Shown: positions 15,315-24,500, counted from the first letter of the stretch. The stretch is 27,144 nt of DNA from an uncultured Thermoanaerobacterales bacterium (GCA_949840475.1 CATKXA010000004.1:1-27144); one strand, 5' to 3'. Notes: generated by a model not told the origin, from the sequence alone. Program-made: numbers and translations.

Positions 15315-16586
15315 TTACTTAAACCAATCTTTTAAGTCGGCAGACGCCGTGCTTGAAATAGTTATAGTAACGCTTATAGACACCCCACCCCTAACGATAT
15401 GTAAAGTCACTTTATCGCCTTTATTGATTGCAAAGCAGTGGTCATCAAAGCTAAATGTGCTTATAATATTAACAGTTTTACCTTGGTAAGTAAATGCAAT
15501 AATCTGGTCGCCAGTCTTTAGTCCAGCACTAGAAACAGCTGATTCTACACTAGTTACTATTACCTTTTGCTTGGCAATTTGTTTGCCATTAATTATATCA
15601 TATGACATGCCGTCAAGCGACGCACCAACTTCAAAACCAAACAATGCTTTTTGTGGACGTTCTAAGTTGTTTTTAATGATATTATTTGCTAGATTGATTG
15701 CAAGGTTACTTGGAATTGCGTAGGCAATATTGTCAATATAACTATCTTGCGATGGTACGTCAACTGCTTTTGCGTTAACAATACCTATTAATCTGCCTTC
15801 AATGTCAAATAATCCGCCACCACTATTACCACCGTTAATACCAGCAGATATTCTAATTACACGCCTGTAAGTACCATTAATATTAACAACTTCATAAGGT
15901 TTACTGATTATACCGTCAGTAACGCTCTCACCTGTTCCTTGTGGATTACCAATGGCAAGAACCTTTTCGCCGCCAACTACCATGCTACTATCTGCAATTT
16001 GTGCAGGCGTTGCAGATGACGTTTTATATTCATTGGAACCTGTAATTTTTAAAACAGCAATATCATAGATAGAGCTATAATTTACAAGTGTAGCTTTAAT
16101 CGGAACATAAGAATTATGTAAAAGGACGAATATTTCATTAGGATACTTTTGAACAACGTGATAACAAGTTACAATGTAGGCATCACCTTTGCTCTTGTTG
16201 TCTTCAAATATAACACCAGCACCTCTGCTGTTCAACTTGTAGAAATTAGATATATCTACATTACTGATAGTACCAGCCGCAACACAAACGGTTGACGAGT
16301 TAGCTTTGTTATAGACTGCGGACATGTTTGCTGAATTGCCCTGATCAATGTTGATTGTAACATTGCCCGCCGAAGGGTTATTAGAGCTATTAATATTTGA
16401 AAATACCAGTATGCCAAGTATAATGTTAAAAACAATAAGAACACCTACTAAAATCGAAGTAAACTTACTACCTGCCTGTACATTTGCAGTAGCTACTTTT
16501 GGCTTTTTGTAACTATTACCTCTAATTATAGGCTCTTTATCATAAGGTATTTTTTCTGAACGTTCATTATTATCGTAATACGCCAC
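15315..16586 (-). CDS. Membrane-anchored HtrA/DegP-like serine protease
   Basis: A 423-residue protein. Residues 1-42 are polar and cytoplasmic; a single membrane helix at about 43-64 anchors it, with the protease outside. The trypsin-like domain has the triad His143 (TCYHVVQ), Asp175 (YDIAVLK) and Ser255 (NGGNSGGGLFD). A PDZ domain follows from about residue 320 (VGASLDGM, AVSSAGLKTGDQIIAF). HtrA proteases degrade or refold damaged exported proteins. The start is GTG (16584-16586) with AAAGGA upstream. It lies 21 bp after an exported protein of unknown function, in a unit headed by ung. The C-terminal PDZ is single, as in Gram-positive HtrA. Confidence 0.92.
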   Translation of the reverse strand: MAYYDNNERSEKIPYDKEPIIRGNSYKKPKVATANVQAGSKFTSILVGVLIVFNIILGILVFSNINSSNNPSAGNVTINIDQGNSANMSAVYNKANSSTVCVAAGTISNVDISNFYKLNSRGAGVIFEDNKSKGDAYIVTCYHVVQKYPNEIFVLLHNSYVPIKATLVNYSSIYDIAVLKITGSNEYKTSSATPAQIADSSMVVGGEKVLAIGNPQGTGESVTDGIISKPYEVVNINGTYRRVIRISAGINGGNSGGGLFDIEGRLIGIVNAKAVDVPSQDSYIDNIAYAIPSNLAINLANNIIKNNLERPQKALFGFEVGASLDGMSYDIINGKQIAKQKVIVTSVESAVSSAGLKTGDQIIAFTYQGKTVNIISTFSFDDHCFAINKGDKVTLHIVRGGVSISVTITISSTASADLKDWFK

Positions 16587-16607
16587 TTTTGTATCCTTTA
16601 CCTGCTC

Positions 16608-18077
16608 CTATTTTACATCATATTTACGCGATTTAACAAGTGATTTTATACTAATAAAAATTATTGTAAGTAATATTGTACCCGCGAAGAACCATAAAAC
16701 CCACTTCAAAACCACTTTGTTTTCATCTTTTGATTTTTTTACCTCAATTTTAAGTGTACCACTGTAGCTTTTATTGCTTGGGTCGACCACTCTGTTTGCA
16801 TCAACGCTCGCTGTTACTACATATTCTCCCGCCTCTTTTGCAGTGATTTCAAAAACTCCATTGCCTAGATAGTTAATAATTAAGTTTTCTGACGAACTTG
16901 TAAAAGAAAAGTCTGAAAGCACATTAATCATTGAACTGGCGTGGACATTAATTGTGTATGTCTTGTTAGGCTCAATTTTAATGCTACTCTTGTCAAAATA
17001 TATAGGATTAAGCTTATTTACGGTAATTGTTTGATTTCCTGAAATTACAGGCGATGAAGTGGATAAACTTGTGTCTAAGCATTGATAAAATATTGTATAT
17101 TCTCCCTCTTCAGTAAATTTAACCTGCTCATTAAAAGTGGTTTCATAATCAAAATTGCCGCTTGGGCTTTTGATAACAACTCTCCAAACAATATCTTTAA
17201 AGCTAACATCTTTAAGGTTTTTATCGCCCTGCCAAGCATACTTTATAGCATCAGCTTTACTAGGGAGCTTCAAGCTATCGTTTACACAAACACTCTCTGC
17301 TACCTGTTTATCAAAATAATTGAATGCAGCAAAACGGAAATCCTGTTTTGTCACTGAGTAGTTTGATGTATCTGTAGCTTCTTTTAAATAGAAATCATAA
17401 AACTTAAGCATGGCAAAATTAGAGCTATACGGTTGCTTTAATAATTCCTCACTCGGAGGCAATACGTTGTCTGACTTAAACTCAATGTTGATATTTGTTA
17501 CTGGCGAGTATTTTCCGCCGTCACTATAATTCCCATTTACCTGTGCTAGCTCAAATGGCAATTCAAGCAAATTATAACCAAATGGCAACTGAGCAAGCTC
17601 AATGCCTGAGTATTTTTTTAAAAGAACTCTCAATTCCTCGCTTGTTAATTTCCAAGTAAGCCTCGCATTGTTTTGCAAAGTTAAGGTTATAGTCAAATTA
17701 TGCAGATAAATACTATCAAAATAAACCCAAACAAAAAGCGATAGCTTTGTTTGTTCATCAATACTGCCTTCTCCCTGTACTGTTATGTTTTTATCAAGTA
17801 TTTGATTTCTTTCGTCGCCAAGGAAACTTATTGCACGCCCATCCATACGTGAGCCGTTTTCAAAGTCAAAAGGCGTAAGTACTGATATATTTTCAGCTGT
17901 AAGTCCATACTTGTCTAAATTTTGGTAATAGTTAGAATCTATTAGCTCATATTTAGTAACTTCCTCATCGCTCGCATGCGAAAAATCTAAAGGACGATTT
18001 ATAAGTGGCATAGCAAAACCTAGCATTACAAATAATGCTACAAACACATATGAAACTGCTCGCTTAATAATTTTCAA
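16608..18077 (-). CDS. Exported, C-terminally membrane-anchored protein of unknown function
   Basis: I do not recognise this family. The product has 489 residues. It begins with a signal peptide (MKIIKRAVSYVFVALFVMLG, cleavage near SHA at about residue 36) and ends with a membrane helix at about 458-480 and a basic tail (KSLVKSRKYDVK), so most of it is outside the cell. The part at about 300-450 looks like one or two Ig-like beta domains (FTEEGEYTIFYQCLD; ITAKEAGEYVVTASVD). The N-terminal half has no motif I can name. The start is TTG (18075-18077), chosen because AGGAGA lies five to six bases upstream. It lies 12 bp after ung and 21 bp before the HtrA protease, which could process it. Confidence 0.75.
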   Translation of the reverse strand: MKIIKRAVSYVFVALFVMLGFAMPLINRPLDFSHASDEEVTKYELIDSNYYQNLDKYGLTAENISVLTPFDFENGSRMDGRAISFLGDERNQILDKNITVQGEGSIDEQTKLSLFVWVYFDSIYLHNLTITLTLQNNARLTWKLTSEELRVLLKKYSGIELAQLPFGYNLLELPFELAQVNGNYSDGGKYSPVTNINIEFKSDNVLPPSEELLKQPYSSNFAMLKFYDFYLKEATDTSNYSVTKQDFRFAAFNYFDKQVAESVCVNDSLKLPSKADAIKYAWQGDKNLKDVSFKDIVWRVVIKSPSGNFDYETTFNEQVKFTEEGEYTIFYQCLDTSLSTSSPVISGNQTITVNKLNPIYFDKSSIKIEPNKTYTINVHASSMINVLSDFSFTSSSENLIINYLGNGVFEITAKEAGEYVVTASVDANRVVDPSNKSYSGTLKIEVKKSKDENKVVLKWVLWFFAGTILLTIIFISIKSLVKSRKYDVK

Positions 18078-18089
18078 ATACTTCTCCTA

Positions 18090-18764
18090 TTAAATATTAG
18101 GTATCTGCCAATTTATAGGCTCTCTTCCATTCTGCATCAAAAATTCATTGGTTTTTGAAAAGTGTTTACAACCGAAAAAGCCATTGTAAGCAGAAAATGG
18201 ACTTGGGTGTGCACACGATAAAATTAAATGCTTTCTATTAGTAATTAGAGGAAGCTTACTCTTAGCATTTGCTCCCCAAAGCAAAAATACAACAGGTTTA
18301 TCAATTTCATTGATTTTTCTAATAATCTCATCAGTAAAAGTCTGCCAGCCATAGGTTGCATGCGAGTTCGGCATACCCTCTCTAACAGTTAAAACAGTGT
18401 TTAGCATCAATACACCTTGTCTAGCAAGAGATATTAAACAGCCGTGATTAGGCTCAGTCGTATTTACATCGTCTGCCATTTCTTTGTAAATGTTTTTTAG
18501 CGATGGCGGCACAGTAACGCCAGGCATAACTGAAAAACATAAGCCATGTGCTTGCCCTTTACCATGATAAGGATCTTGACCAAGCAGTACTACCTTAATA
18601 TCATTAAAATCGCAAAGTTTAAGTGCAGAAAAAATCTTATCCTTTGGTGGATATATACGATACTTGTGTGACTCATCATCAACCCTTTGTAGAAGCTCTT
18701 TAAAATATGGTTTCTCAAACTCTTCACCAAGCACATTATCCCAAGAATTACCAAAAAAGTTCAT
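18090..18764 (-). CDS. ung: Uracil-DNA glycosylase, family 1
   Basis: Ung removes uracil from DNA as the first step of base excision repair. The product has 224 residues, the usual length. The water-activating motif is LLGQDPYHG with Asp64 and His67; the uracil-binding and loop segments are CFSVMPGVTVPPSLKNIYKE in outline, and HPSPFSAYNGFFGC carries the DNA-intercalation loop. The ATG at 18762-18764 has AGGTGG upstream and fits the family's N-terminus; a longer frame to 18812 would add sixteen residues foreign to the family and run into the promoter. It heads a unit with the exported protein and HtrA. Confidence 0.96.
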   Translation of the reverse strand: MNFFGNSWDNVLGEEFEKPYFKELLQRVDDESHKYRIYPPKDKIFSALKLCDFNDIKVVLLGQDPYHGKGQAHGLCFSVMPGVTVPPSLKNIYKEMADDVNTTEPNHGCLISLARQGVLMLNTVLTVREGMPNSHATYGWQTFTDEIIRKINEIDKPVVFLLWGANAKSKLPLITNRKHLILSCAHPSPFSAYNGFFGCKHFSKTNEFLMQNGREPINWQIPNI

Positions 18765-18783
18765 AATCCACCTCGATAATTCA

Positions 18784-18812
18784 AGTTTAACATAATAAAA
18801 AAACTTAATCAA
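18784..18812 (-). promoter_or_regulatory. Probable promoter of the ung operon
   Basis: Minus strand TTGATT (18807-18812) and TAAACT (18784-18789), 17-bp spacer. The -10 is imperfect but the same hexamer occurs before tyrS. Confidence 0.5.
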
Positions 18813-18870
18813 ACAAATATCAAATATAAATCCCTCTTTTCTCCGCTCTTCCCCTCGTTTGACTATATTG

Positions 18871-19092
18871 TTTACTCGTTATCATAAACTCCCTCAGTCA
18901 GCTCCCGCTGACAGCTCCAAGGGCTGTGTAGCTAGAGGTGTGACTATCTTTCATTTACTCGTTCATCATTCTATCGTTTTCTCGTTATCATAACCCCCTC
19001 AGTCAGAGTCAAGCTCTGCCAGCTCCCCACACCTCGCGAGCTAAAGGTGGTGAATGGATATGTCGACATCTCCCCACGCCTCGCGAGCTAAA
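18871..19092. repeat. Two to three REP-like units in tandem
   Basis: This lies in the 835-bp stretch without a gene between ung and rpsI. Two units begin with TTTACTCGTTATCATAA or TTTTCTCGTTATCATAA, each followed by CCCTCAGTCAG, about 106 bp apart. Each carries a small hairpin: GTCAGC-tccc-GCTGAC at 18897-18912 and CAGAG-tcaa-GCTCTG near 19004. A further fragment with CTCGCGAGCTAAA occurs at 19079-19092 as well as at 19033-19045. The form resembles palindromic intergenic repeats found in gut Clostridia. A related copy lies at 26962-27040. Confidence 0.7.
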
Positions 19093-19093
19093 T

Positions 19094-19328
19094 CTTGTCG
19101 TTAAGCTTAAGGTTGCATTCAAAACGAGGCATGAAAAAATCCCAAGGCAGGAGTTTAACCCTCTTGAGATAAGGCGCAAGTCTACATCTAGAGCTAGGAA
19201 ACAATAATCATATGTTAATAGACTTGTCGTTAAGCTTTAGTTTGCATTCAAAAGGAAGCATAAAAAATCCACGCATGATTTAATCCTCTTGAGATAAGGC
19301 TTAGTTTGCATCTAGAGCTAGGAAACAA
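19094..19328. repeat. Two degenerate direct repeats, 129 bp apart
   Basis: Copy one (19094-19204) and copy two (19223-19328) both start CTTGTCGTTAAGCTT, continue with TTGCATTCAAAA and CTCTTGAGATAAGGC and end with CATCTAGAGCTAGGAAACAA. The middle (AAAAAATCC and GCAGGAGTTTAA) resembles the left half of the 127-bp palindrome at the end of rpsI. No open frame is kept between copies. Confidence 0.75.
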
Positions 19329-19429
19329 AAAAAATTCCAGGCACGGGGCATCGTCCGAGTTTGCATTCACTTTTCGCTCGTTTTGCTTATCGCAAAAGTT
19401 CGCTTTTGTCTTCATGCAACTCCTCCTCT

Positions 19430-19465
19430 CCCAATAACAAAAAAAGTACTCTTTTTGTTATTGGG
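19430..19465. repeat. Orphan hairpin in the gene-free stretch
   Basis: CCCAATAACAAAAA pairs with TTTTTGTTATTGGG around a short centre with one mismatch. No U run follows on either strand beyond the stem itself, and no gene ends nearby, so it is not a clear terminator. Confidence 0.5.
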
Positions 19466-19524
19466 TACCCTTTTAGTTTTTTATATTCCCCTGTCTGAAT
19501 TTTTTGACATAAACAGGTTTTATG

Positions 19525-19651
19525 TAATAGACTTTAGTTGATGCCTTGTGCTAGGCTCATAAAAAAATCCACGCAGGAGTTTACTTGGCGTAAATGACTG
19601 TGTGGATTTTTTTATAGAAACAACGCACAAGGCGTTAAAAAAAGTCTATTA
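19525..19651. repeat. 127-bp palindromic (foldback) element at the rpsI 3' end
   Basis: The two ends are exact inverted copies: TAATAGACTTT (19525-19535) and AAAGTCTATTA (19641-19651). Inside, GCCTTGTGC (19543-19551) pairs with GCACAAGGC (19625-19633) in perfect register, then an 18-bp stem (19559-19576 with 19598-19615), then TTTAC / GTAAA. The right end includes the rpsI stop codon. The size and symmetry suggest a miniature mobile element or its remnant; no flanking duplication was proven. Confidence 0.75.
19559..19615 (-). terminator. Terminator of the rplM-rpsI operon
   Basis: The inner 18-bp stem of the palindrome (one G-T pair) ends on the minus strand in GTGGATTTTTTTAT, so it can act as an intrinsic terminator about 35 bp after rpsI. 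Confidence 0.8.
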
Positions 19652-20062
19652 TCTCTTAGAGAATTGAGGAGCCTTACGAGCAGCCTTCAAACCATACTTC
19701 TTACGTTCTTTCATACGAGGGTCACGAGTTAAGAAGCCAGCTTTTTTGATGTCAGCCTTATAAGCCTCGTTAGAAATAACAAGAGCACGAGCTAGACCAT
19801 GACGGCAAGCACCAGCTTGACCAGAAAGACCACCACCGTAAACGTTAACAAAAACGTCATACTTGCTATCAGCACCAACCAAAGCAAGTGGTTGTTTAGC
19901 GATATTTACAAGAGTGTCTTGCTTAAAATAATCTTTAACTGGAAGTTTGTTGATAACATAGTTACCAGTACCAGGCACAATTCTAACTCTAGCTACAGAT
20001 TTTTTTCTGCGACCAGTGCCCCAAATTTGATTTACTTTTGAATTAGTTGCTTTTTTTGCCAT
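19649..20062 (-). CDS. rpsI: 30S ribosomal protein S9
   Basis: S9 lies in the head of the small subunit, with its C-terminal tail reaching the P-site tRNA. The product has 137 residues. The signature is VNVYGGGLSGQAGACRHGLARAL in outline, near residues 72-94, preceded by GTGRRKKSVARVRI. The C-terminus (APQFSKR) is the conserved S9 tail, so the protein is complete. A short N-terminal extension (MAKKATNSKVNQI) precedes the core. It lies five bases after rplM, the standard rplM-rpsI operon. The stop codon forms the right end of a 127-bp palindrome. Confidence 0.97.
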   Translation of the reverse strand: MAKKATNSKVNQIWGTGRRKKSVARVRIVPGTGNYVINKLPVKDYFKQDTLVNIAKQPLALVGADSKYDVFVNVYGGGLSGQAGACRHGLARALVISNEAYKADIKKAGFLTRDPRMKERKKYGLKAARKAPQFSKR

Positions 20063-20067
20063 AGTTA

Positions 20068-20508
20068 TTACCTTTTACCCTCCAAAACGATTTTTTCAGG
20101 TTTTTGAGCTTCATGCCCATGATTTTCATCTTTGTAGACTCTCAATTTCTTGATCATTTGTCTACCGATACGATTTTTAGGAAGCATACCTTTAACAGCT
20201 TCAAAAACAGCCTTGTCAGATTTGTTTCTTAGCATTTCTTTATATTGAATTTCTTTAAGACCGCCAACATAAAGAGTGTGATAACGATAATACTTTTGTT
20301 CCATTTTGCGACCAGTTAAAACAACTTTATCAGTGTTTACAACAATAACATGATCACCAGCGTCAACATTAGGAGTGAACTCTGGTTTATTTTTTCCACG
20401 CAAAATAGTAGCTACTTGGCTAGCAAGTCTACCAAGAGGCATGTTAGTAGCATCAACTAAGTACCATTTATCTGATTTATCGGCTTTATTGTGAATATAA
20501 GTTTTCAT
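20068..20508 (-). CDS. rplM: 50S ribosomal protein L13
   Basis: L13 is an early assembly protein of the large subunit. The product has 146 residues. Family segments are WYLVDATNMPLGRLASQVA near residues 16-34, LRGKNKPEFTPNVDAGDHV, and the signature region AVKGMLPKNRIGRQMIKKLR. All match bacterial L13. The ATG at 20506-20508 has AAGGAAATAATT upstream. It heads the rplM-rpsI operon behind a leader of about 80 bases with a stem that may serve autogenous control. Confidence 0.97.
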   Translation of the reverse strand: MKTYIHNKADKSDKWYLVDATNMPLGRLASQVATILRGKNKPEFTPNVDAGDHVIVVNTDKVVLTGRKMEQKYYRYHTLYVGGLKEIQYKEMLRNKSDKAVFEAVKGMLPKNRIGRQMIKKLRVYKDENHGHEAQKPEKIVLEGKR

Positions 20509-20592
20509 AATTATTTCCTTAAATTTAATAATTTATTGAGCTTTCGCTTTAAGCGGTTGAGATGTAGACCACTATGCCCGAAAGCATTATGC
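20509..20592 (-). promoter_or_regulatory. Structured leader of rplM, candidate L13 autoregulatory element
   Basis: GCTTTCG (from 20585 down) pairs perfectly with CGAAAGC (ending at 20540) around 32 bases, and a smaller AGCATAATGCT hairpin precedes it. Known: an L13 leader motif precedes rplM in many low-GC Gram-positives. I cannot confirm that this sequence matches that motif, so the assignment is an inference from position and fold. Confidence 0.45.
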
Positions 20593-20598
20593 TTTGAT

Positions 20599-20627
20599 AT
20601 TCTATAATAATTTGCAAAATAAGTCAA
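20599..20627 (-). promoter_or_regulatory. Promoter of rplM-rpsI
   Basis: Minus strand TTGACT (20622-20627) and TAGAAT (20599-20604) with a 17-bp spacer. Confidence 0.78.
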
Positions 20628-20680
20628 TAAATAATTTAATTTTTTTGCAAACTTTTTAAGTTATCAGCACATTTTATTAA

Positions 20681-21415
20681 TTAATACTCAACTTTTAGTA
20701 AATACAAGCTGTTTGCTGGCATGGTCTTCCCCGCTTTAGCTCTATTTTTTGCCTTGATTATTTGAATCACATCACTCGGCTCAATAATTCCCTTTCCAAC
20801 ATTTATAAGCGTGCCCATTATAATTCTGACCATGTTGTACAAAAATCCGTTGCCAGTTATTTCAAAAATATAGTAGTCGTGAGCCGCAATTATCTTTGCA
20901 TCAAAAATTGTTCTTACAAAATTCGTCTTGCCACTCTTCCTCGCAACAAAAGATGTGAAATCATGCTCGCCTATTAAATACTTGCATGCCTCACACATTT
21001 TACCAATATCTATATTATCATTTACTCTTAAAGCTCTGTTTTCAAATAAAGGTCTTTCAACTCTAGACAAATAGAACTTGTACCAATAAGTCTTTTTCTT
21101 AGCTGTAAATCTCGCGTCAAAAGTATCATCAACAACTTCAAGCCCTACAACTTTTACATCACTAGGCAAAAATGCGTTTATCGTTTGAGCATTTATAGGT
21201 TTTTTGAGCGTTTTAGGCTCATCATAATGTAATACTGCACCAAGTGCATGCACCCCAGCATCAGTTCTTCCCGACGCAAAAGTCTTGACTTTAACTTGAT
21301 ATATTTTTTCAAGAGCATCTTCAAGTTCTTTTTCTACTGTTCTTTTGCCCGGTTGTACTTGATAACCACAAAAGTTGGTGCCGTCATATTCTACTATTAG
21401 TTTGATTCTTTCCAT
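20681..21415 (-). CDS. truA: tRNA pseudouridine(38-40) synthase
   Basis: TruA makes pseudouridine at positions 38-40 of the tRNA anticodon stem-loop. The product has 244 residues, the usual length. It starts with the family signature MERIKLIVEYDGTNFCGYQVQP. The catalytic aspartate is Asp52 in ASGRTDAGVHALGAV. The C-terminal segment FLYNMVRIIMGTLINVGKG is also diagnostic. No Shine-Dalgarno site is seen before the ATG; a TATAAT at 21423-21428 lies eight bases from it, so the transcript may be leaderless. The -35 is poor. It is divergent from the PFOR gene. Confidence 0.96.
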   Translation of the reverse strand: MERIKLIVEYDGTNFCGYQVQPGKRTVEKELEDALEKIYQVKVKTFASGRTDAGVHALGAVLHYDEPKTLKKPINAQTINAFLPSDVKVVGLEVVDDTFDARFTAKKKTYWYKFYLSRVERPLFENRALRVNDNIDIGKMCEACKYLIGEHDFTSFVARKSGKTNFVRTIFDAKIIAAHDYYIFEITGNGFLYNMVRIIMGTLINVGKGIIEPSDVIQIIKAKNRAKAGKTMPANSLYLLKVEY

Positions 21416-21485
21416 AATAAAGATTATATCATATAAAAAATGTTTATGGAAATAGTTTTTTAATAAAACTATAAACTCAATGTGT

Positions 21486-21515
21486 TTGACCTTTGTGCGT
21501 GATAATGTTTATAAT
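21486..21515 (+). promoter_or_regulatory. Promoter of the PFOR gene
   Basis: TTGACC (21486-21491) and TATAAT (21510-21515) with an 18-bp spacer, 29 bp upstream of the ATG, which has AGAGGT as ribosome-binding site. Confidence 0.8.
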
Positions 21516-21544
21516 ATGCATAGAATAATAATATAGAGGTAATA

Positions 21545-24500
21545 ATGAAGAATTTTATAACAACAGACGGCAATACAGCTGCTGCCAGCATGGCATATAT
21601 GATGAGCGAAATGGCTTTCATATACCCAATAACTCCCTCATCGCCAATGGCTGAAAGCGTTGACGCATGGAGCTCAAGCGGCAAAACAAACATTTTTAAT
21701 AGAACTGTTAGCCTAACAGAAATGCAATCAGAAGCAGGGGCTGCTGGAGCACTGCATGGTGCATTGTCCGCAGGAAGCCTTGCAACAACCTTTACATCAT
21801 CGCAAGGTCTTTTGCTTATGCTCCCAAATATGTATAAAATTGCTGGAGAGCTTCTCCCTTGCGTTATCCATGTTGCAGCTAGAACTGTTGCTACCCATGC
21901 CCTTTCAATATTTGGCGACCATAGCGATGTTATGAGTGCAAGGCAAACTGGATTTTGCATGCTAGCGAGCTCAAGCGTTCAAGAAGCTCAAGACATGGCA
22001 CTTGTCAGCCATATTGCTTCACTTAAAAGTTCTTTGCCATTTGTTCACTTTTTTGACGGCTTTAGAACAAGCCACGAAATAAACACCATTGAAAAAATTG
22101 ATGACCAAACAGTTAAAAACCTTGCCCCAATGGTGGATATTGCGGGCTTTAAAAAACGAGCACTCACTCCGTCTAACCCAACGCAACGTGGCACTGCTCA
22201 AAATGAAGACATATACTTCCAAGCAAGAGAAGCATCAAATCCTTACTATAACAATGTAGGTAAAGTAATGGAACAAACCTTTGCAAGCCTTTATAAAGAA
22301 ACTGGCAGAAAATACTCAAGCTTCGAGTACTATGGTCATAAAGAAGCCGAATATGTTGTAGTTTGCATGGGCTCTGGTGCGGATACCACAGCCTTGCTAG
22401 CACAAGAGCTTGCAAAAAATGGTCATAAAGTAGGTGCTATTAAAGTTAGACTATATCGCCCGTTTTTAAGCAAAGCGTTTGTGTCTAAACTTCCAAAGAC
22501 TACTAAAATCGTTTCAGTACTAGATAGAACAAAAGAAAGCGGTTCTACCTATGAACCTCTTGCACTAGACGTTATTTCTGCACTCTCAGAGTGTAACTTT
22601 AATGCAAAAGTGCTTGGCGGTAGATACGGACTTTCTAGCAAAGAGTTCACTCCTTCTCACGCACTTGCAGTTTATAAAAACATGCTTAAAAGCAACCCTA
22701 AAGACCACTTCACTGTTGGTATAGACGACGACGTAACCTTTACATCACTAAAAATTGACCAAAATGTAAACCTGCTTAGAAAAGATACTATCAGCTGTAA
22801 ATTCTTTGGTCTAGGCTCAGACGGAACAGTGTCAGCGAATAAAAACACTGTCAAGATAATTGGCGAACAAGCTGGGCTTTTTGGTCAAGCATACTTTGTA
22901 TACGATAGTAAAAAGTCTGGTAGCATAACTACCTCACATGTAAGGCTGTCTAAAAGCAAAATAAGTGCACCATACCTTGTTACTGAGTGCGACTTTATTG
23001 CTTGTCATAATAAGACATTCCTTGAAAAAATAGATGTGCTAAATGGCATAAAAAAAGGCGGCACATTCCTTTTGAACGCCCCATGGGAAATTCAGGATTT
23101 GGAAAAGGAATTGCCAGGTAACATTAAAAAGAAAATCGCAGAAAATAACCTTAACTTTTATATTATAGACGCCGAGGGCTTGGCTTCAAAAGTGGGTTTA
23201 AATAGAAGAATAAACCTAATAATGCAAACAGCATTCTTCGCTCTTGTAAATATACTCGAAGTTGATAGTGCTATTGCCCTTATAAAGGACGCGGCTGTTA
23301 AAACATACGCATCAAAAGGCGAACATGTACTTGCCATGAACATGACGGCAATAGACAATGCTCTTAAACTGCTTAAAAAAGTTGAGTACCCTGCCTCTTG
23401 GAAAAATGCTATAGAAAAAACAGCTAGTTCTGAGATAACTAGTGCATATTATAATGACTATATAAAACCAATTATGGAGTTAAAGGGCGATAGTCTAAAA
23501 GTGTCAGCAATGAACCCAAGTGGCGAAGTCCCAACAGGCACAAGTGCTTTTGAAAAACGTAATATTTCTACAGCTCTACCTTGCTGGGTTAGCGAAAATT
23601 GTATTCAGTGTAACCAGTGTGCTCTTGTCTGCCCTCATGCTTGCATTAGACCATACCTCGTTAAAAGCGATAGCAAGCTAAGCAAACAAACGGGTGCAAT
23701 CAAGGCTCTAGGCGTAAACGGCTATGACTTTAAAATCCAAGTCAGTCCTATGGACTGCACAGGCTGCGGCAACTGTGCTCATGTTTGCCCTGCAAAAAAT
23801 AAAGCTATTGAAATGGTCAAAACTGAAGATATTTTTGATAAAGAGAATAACAACTACAACCTCCTTAAAGATGTAGAGAATATCGATACCATTTTTAAAA
23901 AAGAAACAGTAAAGGGCAGCCAGTTTGAAAAACCATTGTTTGAATTCTCTGGGGCGTGTGCTGGTTGTGGCGAAACACCATATATTAAGCTTCTATCTCA
24001 GTTGTACGGCAAAAACTTAATCATTGCTAATGCTACTGGTTGTTCAAGCATCTATGGCGGTTCTTCCCCTACTTGTCCATTCGCCAAATCAAAAGAAGGC
24101 TATGGCCCTGCGTGGGCAAACAGCTTGTTTGAAGACAATGCGGAATTTGGTCTTGGCATTAAAAAAGCTAATGACAAAAATAGAGAAGCATTGACTCATG
24201 AAATCAACCTTGCACTAAGCGATAAGAGCTTATCTGTAAGTTTAAAAGCATCATTAAAAGAATGGCTAAACCAAGACAAAAAAGACCAAAAACTTGCAGA
24301 AAAAATCCGAAAAATTATTGACGAAAATGTGCACAAAAATCCAACCCCTATTCTAATTAATTTATATAGCTTGTCTGCGAGCTTGTTTGATAGCACTGTT
24401 TGGATTATAGGTGGCGACGGCTGGGCATATGACATTGGCTTTGGCGGTCTAGACCACGTACTTCACTCTGATGAAAAAATAAGAGTTTTGGTTCTTGACA

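Noticed and set aside
18871..19328. Possible CRISPR array because of repeated units
   Set aside because: Repeats are long, imperfect and only two to three in number, with no unique spacers of regular length and no cas genes.
21469..21960. 163-codon open frame on the minus strand opposite the start of PFOR
   Set aside because: It overlaps a certain gene and its promoter; no family resemblance.
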